A DNA stretch of 64,000 bases from Polaromonas sp. (GCA_013298945.1 JAAFJR010000003.1:372001-436000), one strand, 5' to 3'; shown: positions 28,417 through 38,161, counted from the stretch's first letter. Notes: generated by a model from the sequence alone, not told the origin. Translations and numbers: made by a program.

Positions 28417-29376
28417 ATGCGTCGCGATACATTCCTCAAGTCTTTAGTTGCTATGGCAGCTGCTGGTGCTTTGCCTTTGACGGCGCAAGCCGCAAGCAAT
28501 ATCAAAATGATGATTCCAGCAAATCCAGGCGGTGGCTGGGACACTACAGGCCGCGCTTTGGGCAAGGCGATGTTGGATGCCAAAGCTGCAGAGACTGTGC
28601 AGTATGACAACAAAGGTGGCGCCGCTGGTGTGATTGGCTTGGCGCAATTCGTGAATGCCAGCAAAGGCGATGCGAATTCTTTGATGATGATGGGCGCGGT
28701 GATGTTAGGCGGCATTATCAGCGGCAAACCACAAGTTGGCTTAGATAAGGTAACCCCTATTGCACGCTTGACCAGCGAATACAACGTATACGTCGTTCCT
28801 GCAAATTCGCCTTTCAAAACCATGAAAGACGTGGTCGAGCAAATGAAGAAAGATCCTGGCAGCGTGACTTGGGGCGGCGGCTCCAAAGGTTCTACGGAGC
28901 ACATTGCAGCTTCTATGCTGGCTGGTAAAGTGGGCGTTGATCCTAAGAAGGTGAACTATGTCGCTTTCCGTGGCGGTGGCGAGGCGATTGCCGCAGTTTT
29001 GGGTGGCAACGTTAAAGTGGGTGGCAGTGGCTACAGCGAATTTGCAGAATACATTACTGCTGGAAAAATGCGCGCTATTGGCGTGACGTCTGAAAAACGC
29101 TTGCCTGGTATCAATGTGCCGACCATGAAAGAGCAGGGCTATGACGTCGTGCTCGGCAATTGGCGCGGCGTGTATGCTGCACCTGGTATTACGGCAGAGC
29201 AACGTGCTGCGCTGACAGATATCGTCGTCAAAGCAACGAAATCAAAAGCTTGGGCAGAAGCATTGGAGAAGAACGGTTGGACAGCCGCTTTGATGACGGG
29301 CAAGGCCTTTGATGATTTTGTCGACAATGAGTTTGCCAGCTTGCGTGGCACCATGCATCTAGCTGGGATGCTGTAA
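28417..29376 (+). CDS. tctC: Tripartite tricarboxylate transporter substrate-binding protein TctC
   Basis: The 319-residue periplasmic binding protein has an export signal (SLVAMAAAGALPLTAQAAS) and the TctC/Bug fold segments MIPANPGGGWDTTGR, YDNKGGAAGVIGLAQF and GVYAAPGITAEQRAAL. The start is the ATG at 28417, 7 bp after CAGGAG. It captures citrate or a similar acid for TctAB. Its stop codon overlaps the tctB start (TAATG). Confidence 0.93.
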   Translation: MRRDTFLKSLVAMAAAGALPLTAQAASNIKMMIPANPGGGWDTTGRALGKAMLDAKAAETVQYDNKGGAAGVIGLAQFVNASKGDANSLMMMGAVMLGGIISGKPQVGLDKVTPIARLTSEYNVYVVPANSPFKTMKDVVEQMKKDPGSVTWGGGSKGSTEHIAASMLAGKVGVDPKKVNYVAFRGGGEAIAAVLGGNVKVGGSGYSEFAEYITAGKMRAIGVTSEKRLPGINVPTMKEQGYDVVLGNWRGVYAAPGITAEQRAALTDIVVKATKSKAWAEALEKNGWTAALMTGKAFDDFVDNEFASLRGTMHLAGML

Positions 29377-29918
29377 TGACCCCGACGCAAGTGTCAAACA
29401 CGCATCAGGATAAAGTTCAGGCCAAAGGCCAGACGTGGATGGGTTGCGGTATTTTGGCTCTGGGCGTCGTCATGGCGGTCGGGGCTTCTATGATTCCATC
29501 GGAAGCTGGCTATTCGGGCGTTGGCCCTAATTTTTTGCCAGCTTTGGTCTCTTTGGTTTTGCTCATTTGCGGTGCGTGGGTGATTTGGGAAGCGCGTAGC
29601 GGTGGTTTTCGAAACCTCGAAGAGCCTTCTGGCGCTGACGCAGGTTTTTGGTCTGGCTTTGCATGGATGTCGGCTGGCTTGCTAGCCAATGCTGCTTTGA
29701 TTACAACCATTGGTTTTATTTTGAGTTGCACACTGTGCTTTGCCTTGGCTGTGCGCGGTTTGCGTACCGCCGAAGCCGACAAAATTGGCGCGTTTAATGT
29801 CAAACAGTTCATCAGTGATTTGTTAATAGGAGCTGCTATTTCAGCGCCTGTGTATTGGATGTTTACCAAGCTATTGGCCATTAATTTGCCAGGTTTGACT
29901 TCAACGGGGTGGATTTGA
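29376..29918 (+). CDS. tctB: Tripartite tricarboxylate transporter small membrane subunit TctB
   Basis: A 180-residue membrane protein with four predicted helices and the family segment [18 protein letters not shown] near residue 50. It pairs with TctA in the membrane. It overlaps both neighbours (tctC stop and tctA start), the normal arrangement of this operon. Confidence 0.92.
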   Translation: MTPTQVSNTHQDKVQAKGQTWMGCGILALGVVMAVGASMIPSEAGYSGVGPNFLPALVSLVLLICGAWVIWEARSGGFRNLEEPSGADAGFWSGFAWMSAGLLANAALITTIGFILSCTLCFALAVRGLRTAEADKIGAFNVKQFISDLLIGAAISAPVYWMFTKLLAINLPGLTSTGWI

Positions 29919-31411
29919 TGGAAGTTTGGAACCAACTCATGCTGGGGTTTGCAACGGCAGCAACCCCGATTAATTTGTTGTGGTGTTTGATTGGTTGTGC
30001 TGTTGGCACAGCCGTTGGTGTATTGCCGGGCATTGGGCCTGCGGTTGCCGTAGCCATGTTGCTACCCATTACGACCAAAGTGGATGCCACAGCGTCTATG
30101 ATTTTCTTTGCCGGTATCTACTACGGCGCGATGTACGGCGGATCAACAACCTCCATTTTGCTCAATACTCCGGGTGAAACGGGCAGTATGGTCACGGCGA
30201 TGGAAGGCAATAAAATGGCCAAAAGTGGCCGTGCTGGCGCGGCTTTGGCTACGTCCGCGATTGGTTCTTTTGTAGCTGGCACGATAGCGACTGTGCTGGT
30301 GACATTGTTTGCTCCCATGCTGGCAAACTTTGCGGTGCGTCTGGGCCCTCCAGAGTACTTCATGCTGATGTTGCTTGCTTTCACCACGGTTAGCGCTGTT
30401 TTGGGAAAAAGCACCTTGCGCGGCATGGTCGCGTTGTTTGTAGGTTTGGCGGTGGGTTTGATTGGCATGGATCAAATTTCAGGCCAAGCGCGTTATACCG
30501 GCGGTGTTTCTGAATTGCTGGACGGTATTGAGATTGTGTTGGTTGCTGTGGGTTTGTTTGCCGTAGCTGAAGCTTTGTATGCGGTGCTGTATGAGGGAAA
30601 AACAGCGGAAACGCAAAACAAATTAAGCAGCGTGCACATGAGCAAAGACGATTGGCGCAGATCGTGGCCAGCGTGGCTGCGTGGAACTGCGATTGGTTTC
30701 CCCTTTGGCACGATCCCTGCTGGCGGTACTGAAATCCCCACTTTTTTAAGCTACGCCACAGAAAAAAAGCTAGCTAAAGACAGCACCGATTTTGGTTCCA
30801 AGGGCGCAATTGAAGGCGTTGCAGGCCCAGAGGCAGCTAACAATGCCGCCGTAACAGCGACCCTGATTCCTTTGTTAACTTTAGGAATTCCAACGTCCAA
30901 TACGGCAGCCATTTTGTTGGGTGCTTTTCAAAGCTACGGTATTCAACCTGGCCCGCAATTGTTCCAAACATCAGGTGCTTTGGTTTGGGCGTTGATTGCA
31001 TCGCTTTACATTGGCAACGTGATGTTGTTGATTTTGAATTTGCCACTGGTCGGTATGTGGGTCAAACTTCTCAAAATACCCAAGCCTTATTTATACGCTG
31101 GCATTTTGATTTTTGCTACGGTTGGTGTGTATGGCATGCGTCAAAGCGCGTTTGATTTGGTGTTGCTTTACGTGATCGGTGTGGTTGGTGTGGTGATGCG
31201 CCGTTTTGATTTCCCTACAGCCCCTGTCGTCGTCGGCATGATTTTGGGGCCTTTGGCTGAGGCGCAATTGCGTAACGCACTGTCTATTGGCGAAGGTAAG
31301 TGGACAGTGTTTTTAGAGCGCCCCATGTCTTTGACCTTGATCGTTGTCGTTTTGGCTGTACTGGTCTTGCCACGCGCTGCCAAATACTGGTCGAATCGCA
31401 GTGCTGCTTAA
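29918..31411 (+). CDS. tctA: Tripartite tricarboxylate transporter large membrane subunit TctA
   Basis: A 497-residue polytopic membrane protein with the TctA signatures [33 protein letters not shown] and [21 protein letters not shown]. It forms the translocation path for the acid delivered by TctC. The ATG at 29918 sits in TGATG, overlapping the tctB stop. A 9-bp-stem hairpin follows 25 bp after the stop but has no T run. Confidence 0.94.
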   Translation: MEVWNQLMLGFATAATPINLLWCLIGCAVGTAVGVLPGIGPAVAVAMLLPITTKVDATASMIFFAGIYYGAMYGGSTTSILLNTPGETGSMVTAMEGNKMAKSGRAGAALATSAIGSFVAGTIATVLVTLFAPMLANFAVRLGPPEYFMLMLLAFTTVSAVLGKSTLRGMVALFVGLAVGLIGMDQISGQARYTGGVSELLDGIEIVLVAVGLFAVAEALYAVLYEGKTAETQNKLSSVHMSKDDWRRSWPAWLRGTAIGFPFGTIPAGGTEIPTFLSYATEKKLAKDSTDFGSKGAIEGVAGPEAANNAAVTATLIPLLTLGIPTSNTAAILLGAFQSYGIQPGPQLFQTSGALVWALIASLYIGNVMLLILNLPLVGMWVKLLKIPKPYLYAGILIFATVGVYGMRQSAFDLVLLYVIGVVGVVMRRFDFPTAPVVVGMILGPLAEAQLRNALSIGEGKWTVFLERPMSLTLIVVVLAVLVLPRAAKYWSNRSAA

Positions 31412-31436
31412 GCTGGTTAACCATCGTTGTACAAAA

Positions 31437-31466
31437 TAGCCTGCTTGGGGATAAACTAGCAGGCTA
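31437..31466 (+). other. Hairpin overlapping the apaG start codon
   Basis: TAGCCTGCT (31437-31445) pairs perfectly with AGCAGGCTA (31458-31466); the last base is the A of the apaG ATG. The string from ATAGC at 31436 to GGCTA at 31466 is 31 bp, the same span as ATAGC-to-GGCTA in the dispersed repeat, so it may be a decayed copy. It could mask the apaG start or end tctCBA transcripts. Confidence 0.55.
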
Positions 31467-31852
31467 TGTCGACCTACAAATTTGAAGTTGCAGTTACCAC
31501 GCAATACATCTCAGAGCAGTCCGAGCCTGAAGAGCACAGCTACGCTTTCGCCTACACCATTACGGTGAACAATACGGGCACTGTGCCTGCGCAGTTGATT
31601 TCACGTCATTGGGTGATTATTGATGCTTCGGGTCACACCGAGGAGGTCAAAGGCTTGGGAGTGGTCGGTCACCAACCACTGCTCAAACCCGGCGAGTCAT
31701 TTCAGTACAGCAGTGGTTGCAGGCTTCGAACAGCGTCCGGAACCATGCATGGTAGTTACTTTTGCGTGGCTGAAGACGGCGAACGGTTCGAAGTGCCAGT
31801 GTCACTGTTCGTGCTAGAAGCAGATACGCCAGGCGCACGGGTTCTGCACTAA
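31466..31852 (+). CDS. apaG: ApaG protein
   Basis: A 128-residue ApaG domain protein (an FnIII-like beta fold) with YTITVNNTGTVPAQLISRHWVI and GEDGE-like AEDGERFEVPV near the end. The family is linked to magnesium and cobalt resistance and to protein-protein contacts; its biochemical role is not settled. The start codon lies at the foot of a hairpin and no ribosome-binding site is visible. Confidence 0.9.
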   Translation: MSTYKFEVAVTTQYISEQSEPEEHSYAFAYTITVNNTGTVPAQLISRHWVIIDASGHTEEVKGLGVVGHQPLLKPGESFQYSSGCRLRTASGTMHGSYFCVAEDGERFEVPVSLFVLEADTPGARVLH

Positions 31853-31868
31853 GCGCAGACGAAGCCTT

Positions 31869-32939
31869 TTAAGTTTCTTTTTCGTTAAACAGCTCAGCGC
31901 TGTTCTTGGGAGGCAGCACTCCAAGGTGTCGATACGCCGCCAGCGTAGCAATGCGTCCTCGCGGTGTGCGCTGCAAGTAACCTTGCTGAATCAAATACGG
32001 TTCAATCACGTCTTCAATCGTGTCGCGCTCTTCGCCAATGCTGGCTGCAATATTGTCCAACCCCACTGGTCCGCCATCGAATCGGTGAATCACCGCTTCC
32101 AGCATCTTGCGGTCCATGATGTCCAAGCCTTGTGGGTCTACATCTAGCATGGCGAGCGCTTTATTGGCAATCTCTAAGGTAATGCGTCCCTTACCTTTGA
32201 CGTCGGCATAGTCGCGCACACGGCGCAGCAGGCGGTTGGTAATACGCGGTGTACCGCGTGAGCGGCGGGCAATCTCAAAACCACCTTCTTCGTCGGCTGG
32301 CACATTCAGCAAAGCCGCACTACGCTTCACAATTTTTGCCAATTCTTGCGAGGTGTAAAACTCTAGCCGCGAAACAATGCCAAAGCGGTCACGCAGCGGG
32401 TTGGTCAGCATGCCCGCGCGGGTGGTCGCCCCTACAAGGGTGAAAGGTTGCAAATCCAGCTTGATAGAACGTGCCGAAGGCCCTTCGCCAATCATGATGT
32501 CGATTTGAAAGTCTTCCAGCGCAGGGTACAAAATCTCTTCTACCACGGGGCTGAGGCGGTGAATTTCGTCGATGAACAGCACATCGTTTTTTTCTAAATT
32601 GGTCAGCAGTGCAGCCAAATCTTTCGGCTTTTCAAGCACCGGACCGCTGGTTTGACGTAAATTAACGCCTAATTCGTGCGCAATGATGTGCGATAACGTG
32701 GTTTTACCCAAACCTGGTGGCCCAAAGAGCAGCACATGGTCCATGGCTTCGTTGCGCATTTTGGCCGCACCAATAAAAATCTCCAACTGCTCGCGCACCT
32801 TGGTTTGCCCCACATACTCGTCAAACAGCTTGGGTCGCAAGGCGCGTTCAACTGCCTCTTCGTTGGGCGAAGCTGCAGCGGCAGACATCACCCGCTTGTC
32901 AGGTGGCGGAAGTCCGAAATCGTCGGTTTGGATGCTCAT
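31869..32939 (-). CDS. ruvB: Holliday junction ATP-dependent DNA helicase RuvB
   Basis: RuvB is the AAA+ ring motor that drives branch migration with RuvA. The 356-residue protein has the Walker A motif [13 protein letters not shown], Walker [11 protein letters not shown], sensor [19 protein letters not shown] and the C-terminal winged-helix domain ([16 protein letters not shown]). It is 12 bp downstream of ruvA in one operon; no ruvC is adjacent. Confidence 0.97.
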   Translation of the reverse strand: MSIQTDDFGLPPPDKRVMSAAAASPNEEAVERALRPKLFDEYVGQTKVREQLEIFIGAAKMRNEAMDHVLLFGPPGLGKTTLSHIIAHELGVNLRQTSGPVLEKPKDLAALLTNLEKNDVLFIDEIHRLSPVVEEILYPALEDFQIDIMIGEGPSARSIKLDLQPFTLVGATTRAGMLTNPLRDRFGIVSRLEFYTSQELAKIVKRSAALLNVPADEEGGFEIARRSRGTPRITNRLLRRVRDYADVKGKGRITLEIANKALAMLDVDPQGLDIMDRKMLEAVIHRFDGGPVGLDNIAASIGEERDTIEDVIEPYLIQQGYLQRTPRGRIATLAAYRHLGVLPPKNSAELFNEKET

Positions 32940-32950
32940 ATTTCGTTTGA

Positions 32951-33523
32951 TTATTTAGCCAAAGCACGTAAAGCTAATTTGATACCATCGCTCACGCTCA
33001 CATCCTGCGGCAGTGCTTTCAATGCCAAAGCGGCCTCTTTGTCGCTGTAGCCCAATGCCACCAAGGCCTGCAGAATGTCAATTTGTGCATCGCTGCCCGC
33101 ATGCACAGCCACGCCAATGTCAGCGCCCATTTTGCCTTTGAGTTCCAAGAGCAGGCGTTCAGCCGTTTTTTTGCCGATACCAGGTACTTTGATCAGTCTG
33201 CCCGCTTCTTGCAAGGTGATGGCTTGCGCCAATTCGCCCACGCTCATGCCAGAAAGCACGGACAAAGCGGTGCGCGCACCCACGCCGGAGATTTTAATGA
33301 GTTGGCGAAATGCTGAGCGCTCTTGCGCGGTTTGAAAGCCAAACAAGATTTGCGCGTCTTCGCGCACCACAAAATGCGTCAGCAGTGTGACCTGCTCGCC
33401 CAATGAAGGCAGGTTGTAAAACGTGCTCATAGGCACATCCACCTCGTAGCCAACGCCGTGGCAGTCGATGACGATTTGTGGCGGGTTTTTGTCGCACAGC
33501 GTGCCGGTTAGTTTGCCAATCAT
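32951..33523 (-). CDS. ruvA: Holliday junction DNA helicase subunit RuvA
   Basis: The 190-residue RuvA binds four-way DNA junctions and loads RuvB. It shows the OB domain start (MIGKLTGTL), the two helix-hairpin-helix motifs ([18 protein letters not shown] and [20 protein letters not shown]) and the C-terminal RuvB-contact domain ([16 protein letters not shown]). It is followed by ruvB and is divergent from phoH. Confidence 0.96.
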   Translation of the reverse strand: MIGKLTGTLCDKNPPQIVIDCHGVGYEVDVPMSTFYNLPSLGEQVTLLTHFVVREDAQILFGFQTAQERSAFRQLIKISGVGARTALSVLSGMSVGELAQAITLQEAGRLIKVPGIGKKTAERLLLELKGKMGADIGVAVHAGSDAQIDILQALVALGYSDKEAALALKALPQDVSVSDGIKLALRALAK

Positions 33524-33610
33524 GCGGGTTTCGATGTTTATTTTGTAGGGAGCTTTGTATTGGTGTAAATTAGAACACCTAAATACGATTATTCCCTAGG
33601 ATTCTGCACT

Positions 33611-34567
33611 TTGATTCTGCGCCACACCTTTTCACCGCCCAACAACACCCGCACTGGCCATTTGTGCGGCCCGCTGGATGTGCATTTGCGAACCATTGAG
33701 GCTGAGCTGGATGTCAGCATCGCACACCGGCATGAGCAGTTCAAAATTGATGGAACTAAGCAAAAGGCGACCCTAGCGCTGGAAATGCTACAAGCGCTGT
33801 ATGAGATGGCGGACAAGCCGATTGCCACCGATATTGTGCAAATCATGCTCGCGGGCGATCCAGATTTGATCAAAACTGCAAAAAATGGAAAAAAAGATGG
33901 CGGTTTGGTGACAAAGCGCCTAGATTTACAAGCCAGAACGCCCAACCAACAAACCTATTTAGACAACATTGCCAGCCATGACATCACGCTGGGCATTGGC
34001 CCTGCAGGCACCGGCAAAACCTATTTGGCGGTGGCAAGTGCGGTGGATGCGCTGGAGCGCAGCAGCGTTCAACGCATCGTTTTAACCCGCCCAGCCGTTG
34101 AAGCCGGCGAGCGTTTGGGTTATTTGCCGGGTGATTTGACGCAAAAAATCGACCCCTACTTGCGCCCCTTGTACGACGCTTTGTACGAGCTGATGGGTTT
34201 TGACAAGGTGCAAAAAGCGTTCGAGAGGCAACAATTAGAGGTTGCGCCGCTGGCTTTTATGCGTGGCCGCACGCTGAACAACGCTTTCATCATCTTGGAC
34301 GAGGCGCAAAATACGACTGCCGAGCAGATGAAAATGTTTTTGACGCGAATCGGTTTTGGTTCTAAAGCGGTGATCACGGGCGACGTGAGCCAAATTGACT
34401 TGCCTAAAACGCAGCTCAGTGGTTTGGTGGATGCTGAGAAGGTCTTGAAACGTGTGCAAGGGATTGCGATTTCAAGGTTTACCAGCGCCGACGTGGTGCG
34501 CCACCCGCTCGTCGCCCGTATTGTGGATGCGTATGACGCAAAAAAAGCAGCAAAAACACCATCTTAA
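33611..34567 (+). CDS. ybeZ: PhoH family ATPase (YbeZ type)
   Basis: A 318-residue PhoH-like protein with an N-terminal KH-like region and an ATPase core: GIGPAGTGKTYLAV (Walker A) and AFIILDEAQNTT (Walker B). It is followed by ybeY, its usual partner in rRNA maturation, 97 bp downstream. The start is taken as TTG at 33611, since no ATG lies between the upstream in-frame stop and the conserved ILRHTFSPPNN segment. Confidence 0.9.
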   Translation: MILRHTFSPPNNTRTGHLCGPLDVHLRTIEAELDVSIAHRHEQFKIDGTKQKATLALEMLQALYEMADKPIATDIVQIMLAGDPDLIKTAKNGKKDGGLVTKRLDLQARTPNQQTYLDNIASHDITLGIGPAGTGKTYLAVASAVDALERSSVQRIVLTRPAVEAGERLGYLPGDLTQKIDPYLRPLYDALYELMGFDKVQKAFERQQLEVAPLAFMRGRTLNNAFIILDEAQNTTAEQMKMFLTRIGFGSKAVITGDVSQIDLPKTQLSGLVDAEKVLKRVQGIAISRFTSADVVRHPLVARIVDAYDAKKAAKTPS

Positions 34568-34570
34568 TTC

Positions 34571-34618
34571 ACTATGATTTTTATAGCATCTTAGGCAATA
34601 AATACGCCGGCTACAGCC
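34571..34618 (+). repeat. 48-bp dispersed repeat between phoH and ybeY
   Basis: ACTATGATTTTTATAGC, ATCTT, AGGCAATAAATACGCC, GGCTACAGCC. Right half is exact consensus. It starts 3 bp after the phoH stop and separates two genes that are often co-transcribed. Confidence 0.92.
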
Positions 34619-34664
34619 GTAAATAGTACTAAAATTCACTAAAACTAAGTTAAAATATTTTTCA

Positions 34665-35156
34665 ATGCCTCTAAACTTAACGCTTACTCTGCAATTCGCC
34701 AAACTCGCTGACGTCGCACGCCATCGCGCCGCTTTGCCGCGTCATGCGGTGACCAAATACCTCAAGCATGCGCTGTTGGCAGATGTTGAATCTGCCGAAA
34801 TAACGGTGCGCATTGTCGATGCCGAAGAAGGCCAAGCGCTGAACGTCAGCTACCGCAAGAAAGATTACGCCACCAATGTGCTGACGTTTGACTACACCCA
34901 AGCGCCCCACGTGGCTGCAGATTTGGTGCTGTGCGCCCCTGTTATCGTGAAAGAGGCAAAAGAGAACAAAAAGACCTTGGCTGCCCACTACGCCCATTTG
35001 CTGGTGCACGGTGCGTTACATGCCCAAGGTTTTGACCACGAAACCAGCGATGCTGACGCTGATGCGATGGAAGCCTTAGAAATTCAGATTTTGGCTGATA
35101 TGGGCGTTGCTAACCCGTATAAATCTAAAGCATCTAAGGCAAAACTTAAAGTTTAA
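34665..35156 (+). CDS. ybeY: Endoribonuclease YbeY, rRNA maturation factor
   Basis: A 163-residue metalloprotein of the UPF0054 family. The zinc motif LLVHGALHAQGFDHETSDADA (HxxxHxxGxDH type) is complete, and YRKKDYATNVLTFDY is the family hallmark. It takes part in 16S rRNA 3' end processing and ribosome quality control. The C-terminal SKASKAKLKV tail is basic and not conserved; its codons weakly resemble the left part of the dispersed repeat. Confidence 0.93.
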   Translation: MPLNLTLTLQFAKLADVARHRAALPRHAVTKYLKHALLADVESAEITVRIVDAEEGQALNVSYRKKDYATNVLTFDYTQAPHVAADLVLCAPVIVKEAKENKKTLAAHYAHLLVHGALHAQGFDHETSDADADAMEALEIQILADMGVANPYKSKASKAKLKV

Positions 35157-35164
35157 ATGACGCA

Positions 35165-35965
35165 TTAAAAGCTGTACACCGCGCCTACAAAAGCAGCCGG
35201 TTGCGTCTTTTTCTTCACAATGGGGCTGTTGGCGGCATCTCCCATCAAGCGCTGCATTGAAAGGCTAGAGATGATGTAAATCTCGCGCGATATCGGGAAA
35301 CCGCCTGTTAAACCCACTTGCGCCATCGCCAAGCCGGCTGATGGTTGATACGCTGCCACGCCAGAAGCGGAAGATTGCGCTGGCGACACGCCAAAATACG
35401 ATTGCATATAGCTGCTGCTGCCAAATTTGACCGAAGCATTCAAATTGACGCTGACAAAGTTAGCGTTGTAGAGCTTGTAAGTCACGCCTAGGTTAAGTAA
35501 GCTGCCGTCACCACCGTCGCCTAAACCTGTGCGAAGTGCAGATTTCAAGGTCAACTCCTCGTTCACGTTGTAGTTGGCAAACACGCCTGGGTTCAAGCGG
35601 GCTTTGATTTTTTCAAAACCTGGCAGTGCATCTTCAACCGAGCGCCCTGTATCGATATTGGCTCTAACGCCGTAAATCAAATTCCCAGCGGGTTCAAACA
35701 CGTAACCAACGCCGTTGAAAGGGTCAGCAAACAAGCCGTTGGATGCTTGCAAAAAAATACCTGGCACAACAGATGACTTTTGCTCATCAGAGCCTTGGTA
35801 GCCCGGCGCGTTGAGGGCAATTGCACCCACTCGAACGGCGGTTTTCGTTGGGGGCTTTCCCAAATTGTAAAAATCGCCAAGTTCTGCACTGTTTGCAACT
35901 AACGGAAACAAAGAAGCGCTGAAGGCGAGGGTACTCAAAACAAGCTTGCGTGACGCGGTTTTCAT
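35165..35965 (-). CDS. MipA/OmpV family outer-membrane protein
   Basis: A 266-residue secreted beta-barrel protein: signal peptide ending VANSAE, alternating beta strands, family segments YQGSDEQKSSVVPGI and a C-terminal QPAAFVGAVYSF with a terminal Phe, as in outer-membrane porins. MipA-like proteins scaffold murein enzymes or act as small porins; which applies is unknown. It is convergent with ybeY and divergent from the FecR-domain gene, with a 178-bp gap in which I saw no clear site. Confidence 0.8.
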   Translation of the reverse strand: MKTASRKLVLSTLAFSASLFPLVANSAELGDFYNLGKPPTKTAVRVGAIALNAPGYQGSDEQKSSVVPGIFLQASNGLFADPFNGVGYVFEPAGNLIYGVRANIDTGRSVEDALPGFEKIKARLNPGVFANYNVNEELTLKSALRTGLGDGGDGSLLNLGVTYKLYNANFVSVNLNASVKFGSSSYMQSYFGVSPAQSSASGVAAYQPSAGLAMAQVGLTGGFPISREIYIISSLSMQRLMGDAANSPIVKKKTQPAAFVGAVYSF

Positions 35966-36143
35966 AGGCCATGAACCAATCTGTAAAATTAACTAAGTGT
36001 AAGTGAATATGGCGAAAAGAAGCATTTAGTGCGTATAAGTCGCAGAACAGGCGCATTCCTTACTACGAATGCGAAAGCAAACGCGTAGAATCAAAAAATA
36101 GCTGGAAAACAGCGTGAAAACTGCTAGTTAAGGAGACACTAAT

Positions 36144-36629
36144 ATGGCTAAAACTCACCAACCGATATTGGTTCTGCTCACTGTCATAACAGCAGGCCTG
36201 ATGGCGCTGAGCAGCACACTTGCTATGGCACAAGCGACAGCAAGCTCTGCTTCAGCAGGCATCGCCAAAATTGTCACAGGCGATGTGCGCGTTGTAGACA
36301 CCCAAGGCGAACGACCCCTGAAAAGCGGCGACGCCGTTTTTGAAAACACACGCTTAGTAGCAGGCAAACAAAGCAGCGCCAGCGTGATATTGCGCGACGG
36401 CACCACGCTGGTGCTGTCTGAAAATAGTCAATTCAATGTCGAAAAGTTCGCTTTTGATGCCACTACTCAAAACGGCAGTATCTTGGTCAACCTGCTGCAA
36501 GGCTCTATGCGAATGTTGACGGGCTTGATCGCCAAACTCAACCCTGAGGCGATTCAGGTCAAAACAAAAACCCTCAGCGTCGGCATTCGCGGCACAGACT
36601 TCATTGTCAACACGGAGGACAAGCCATGA
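36144..36629 (+). CDS. Secreted FecR-domain protein
   Basis: A 161-residue protein with a signal peptide (LMALSSTLAMAQA) and one FecR domain: GDVRVVDTQGERPLKSGDAV, RDGTTLVLSENSQFNVEKF and VKTKTLSVGIRGTDFIV. It lacks the membrane-anchor and sigma-factor contact parts of true FecR, so it is a free periplasmic FecR module, of unknown function. It has a strong ribosome-binding site (AAGGAG at 36130-36135) and overlaps the next gene by 4 bp, which suggests the two products act together. Confidence 0.8.
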   Translation: MAKTHQPILVLLTVITAGLMALSSTLAMAQATASSASAGIAKIVTGDVRVVDTQGERPLKSGDAVFENTRLVAGKQSSASVILRDGTTLVLSENSQFNVEKFAFDATTQNGSILVNLLQGSMRMLTGLIAKLNPEAIQVKTKTLSVGIRGTDFIVNTEDKP

Positions 36630-37270
36630 GCAAGCGCGTATCAAATGCAAGCGTGACCACTTTGAGGGGCGCTTTACCTACCTTTTTACCTACCGTTTTA
36701 CCTACCGCTTTAACTACAGTTTTGTCCGCCTGCGCACCTTTGACGACAGTTATCTTGTTGCCGCAAGCCGATGGTTCAGCTTCCGCTGTGATGGTCAAAA
36801 CAGTCAAATACGAGCAATTGCTCACCGCGCCTTACCAACTTGTTACAGGGCAGGAAGACAAAGAGCTCAAGTTGGATGCGACAACAGCGGCAGATGTGCA
36901 AAAAGCGTATCCGCAGCTTTACGCCGCCATGCCGCCGCGCGCAACCAAATACATTTTGAACTTCATGCCTGGCGGCACGACGCTTACCCCAGAATCACTG
37001 GCGCAATTACCCAAAATCTTAGAAGACGCCACCAACCGCAGCGGCGCAGACATGGTGGTGACGGGGCATACCGACTCAATGGGCGCATTGCTAGCGAACG
37101 ATGCCTTGTCGCTCAGTCGCGCCAAAGTGGTCACACAACTGCTGGTTGACAAAGGGGCGGCAGCGTCGCGGGTTGAAGCGGTGGGACGTGGCAAGCGTGA
37201 ATTGCTCGTTCCCACGGCTGATGAGGTGGACGAGCCAAAAAATCGCCGCGTAGAAATAGTTGTTCGATAA
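36626..37270 (+). CDS. OmpA-like peptidoglycan-binding lipoprotein
   Basis: The 214-residue protein has a lipoprotein signal peptide ending in VLSAC and a C-terminal OmpA/MotB domain (MVVTGHTDSMGALLANDALSLSRAKVV, then VEAVGRGKRELLVPTADEV...NRRVEIVV) that holds the NxxLSxxRA peptidoglycan motif. It likely tethers the outer membrane to murein. The hydrophobic part of the signal peptide consists of four-residue repeats coded by a 12-bp tandem array at 36671-36730. It is coupled to the FecR-domain gene. Confidence 0.85.
   Translation: MSKRVSNASVTTLRGALPTFLPTVLPTALTTVLSACAPLTTVILLPQADGSASAVMVKTVKYEQLLTAPYQLVTGQEDKELKLDATTAADVQKAYPQLYAAMPPRATKYILNFMPGGTTLTPESLAQLPKILEDATNRSGADMVVTGHTDSMGALLANDALSLSRAKVVTQLLVDKGAAASRVEAVGRGKRELLVPTADEVDEPKNRRVEIVVR
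36671..36730 (+). repeat. 12-bp tandem repeat inside a signal peptide
   Basis: Five units in frame: GCTTTACCTACC, TTTTTACCTACC, GTTTTACCTACC, GCTTTAACTACA and the diverged GTTTTGTCCGCC. They encode ALPT, FLPT, VLPT, ALTT and VLSA, followed at once by the lipid-modified Cys. Confidence 0.9.
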
Positions 37271-37284
37271 TTGTTTTGCAGTCA

Positions 37285-38142
37285 ATGAAACCACTCAAAG
37301 GCGTTCGCGTCCTCAGCTTGAGCTTGAACCTGCCAGGCCCCGCTGCTTTGATGCGTTGTAAAGAGATGGGCGCAAGCTGCGTCAAGCTAGAACCTCCCAG
37401 CGGCGACCCCATGGGTTTATACAACCAAAACGCCTACTCACAGCTCCACACTGGCGTACGCATTGCCAAGGCAGACTTGAAAACTGAGCTTGGACAACGT
37501 GCTTTGCATCGCGAATTGGCCAAAACCGACGTGCTGCTCACCTCGTTTCGCCCCTCCGCGTTGAAGAAGTTGGGTTTGGTTTGGAGAGATTTGCACAAGC
37601 AGTATCCGCAACTCAGCGTGGTGGCAATAGTGGGCGCACCCGGCGCACGAGCCGAAGAACCCGGCCATGATTTGACCTACATGGCAGAAAACGAGCTTGT
37701 TCCCGGTCTAGAACTCCCCGCCAGCCTATACGCTGACATGGGCGGCTCGTTGATGGCTTCTGAGGCCGTTTTGCAAGCGGTTTTGACGCAGCGCACCAAA
37801 TCCAAAGGCATCTATCTAGAAATCGCCCTGTCCGAAGCCGCCGCCTATATTGGCCTACCCCGCACATGGGGCTTGACCAAACCGGGCGCTGCCGTCGGTG
37901 GCGGGCATGCCGGTTACAAAGTCTACACCTGCAAAGACGGCCGCGTCGCCGTCGCCGCGCTGGAGTCGCATTTTGCGGTTTCGCTGTGCAAACTGGCTGG
38001 GGTCACGGTTGAAAGCATGAAAACCTTGTTTGCGCCGCAAACCCATGCAAGCATTGCAGCGTGGGTAGCCACTAAAACGCGCCGCCAACTAGACGATTTA
38101 GCCGTGCAGCACGATATTCCGCTGCATACGCTTCCTAAATAG
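37285..38142 (+). CDS. CaiB/BaiF family (type III) CoA-transferase or racemase-like protein
   Basis: The protein (285 aa) is shorter than the usual 360-400. It starts with LKGVRVLSLSLNLPGPAAL and has KLEPPSGDPM, LLTSFRPSALKKLGL, and two segments that match the catalytic His and Asp of alpha-methylacyl-CoA racemase: GHDLTYMA and YADMGGSLMAS. It may racemise or transfer CoA on an unknown acid. The ATG at 37285 gives the family N-terminus; an upstream TTG at 37276 is less likely. It follows the OmpA-like gene by 14 bp but is functionally unrelated. Confidence 0.75.
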   Translation: MKPLKGVRVLSLSLNLPGPAALMRCKEMGASCVKLEPPSGDPMGLYNQNAYSQLHTGVRIAKADLKTELGQRALHRELAKTDVLLTSFRPSALKKLGLVWRDLHKQYPQLSVVAIVGAPGARAEEPGHDLTYMAENELVPGLELPASLYADMGGSLMASEAVLQAVLTQRTKSKGIYLEIALSEAAAYIGLPRTWGLTKPGAAVGGGHAGYKVYTCKDGRVAVAALESHFAVSLCKLAGVTVESMKTLFAPQTHASIAAWVATKTRRQLDDLAVQHDIPLHTLPK

Positions 38143-38161
38143 TCATTTTAGAGGTGAAAAT

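Noticed and set aside
35116-35143. Left-half similarity to the dispersed repeat in the ybeY tail
   Set aside because: The match ends after AGGCAA and the sequence is A-rich and simple; too weak to call a copy.
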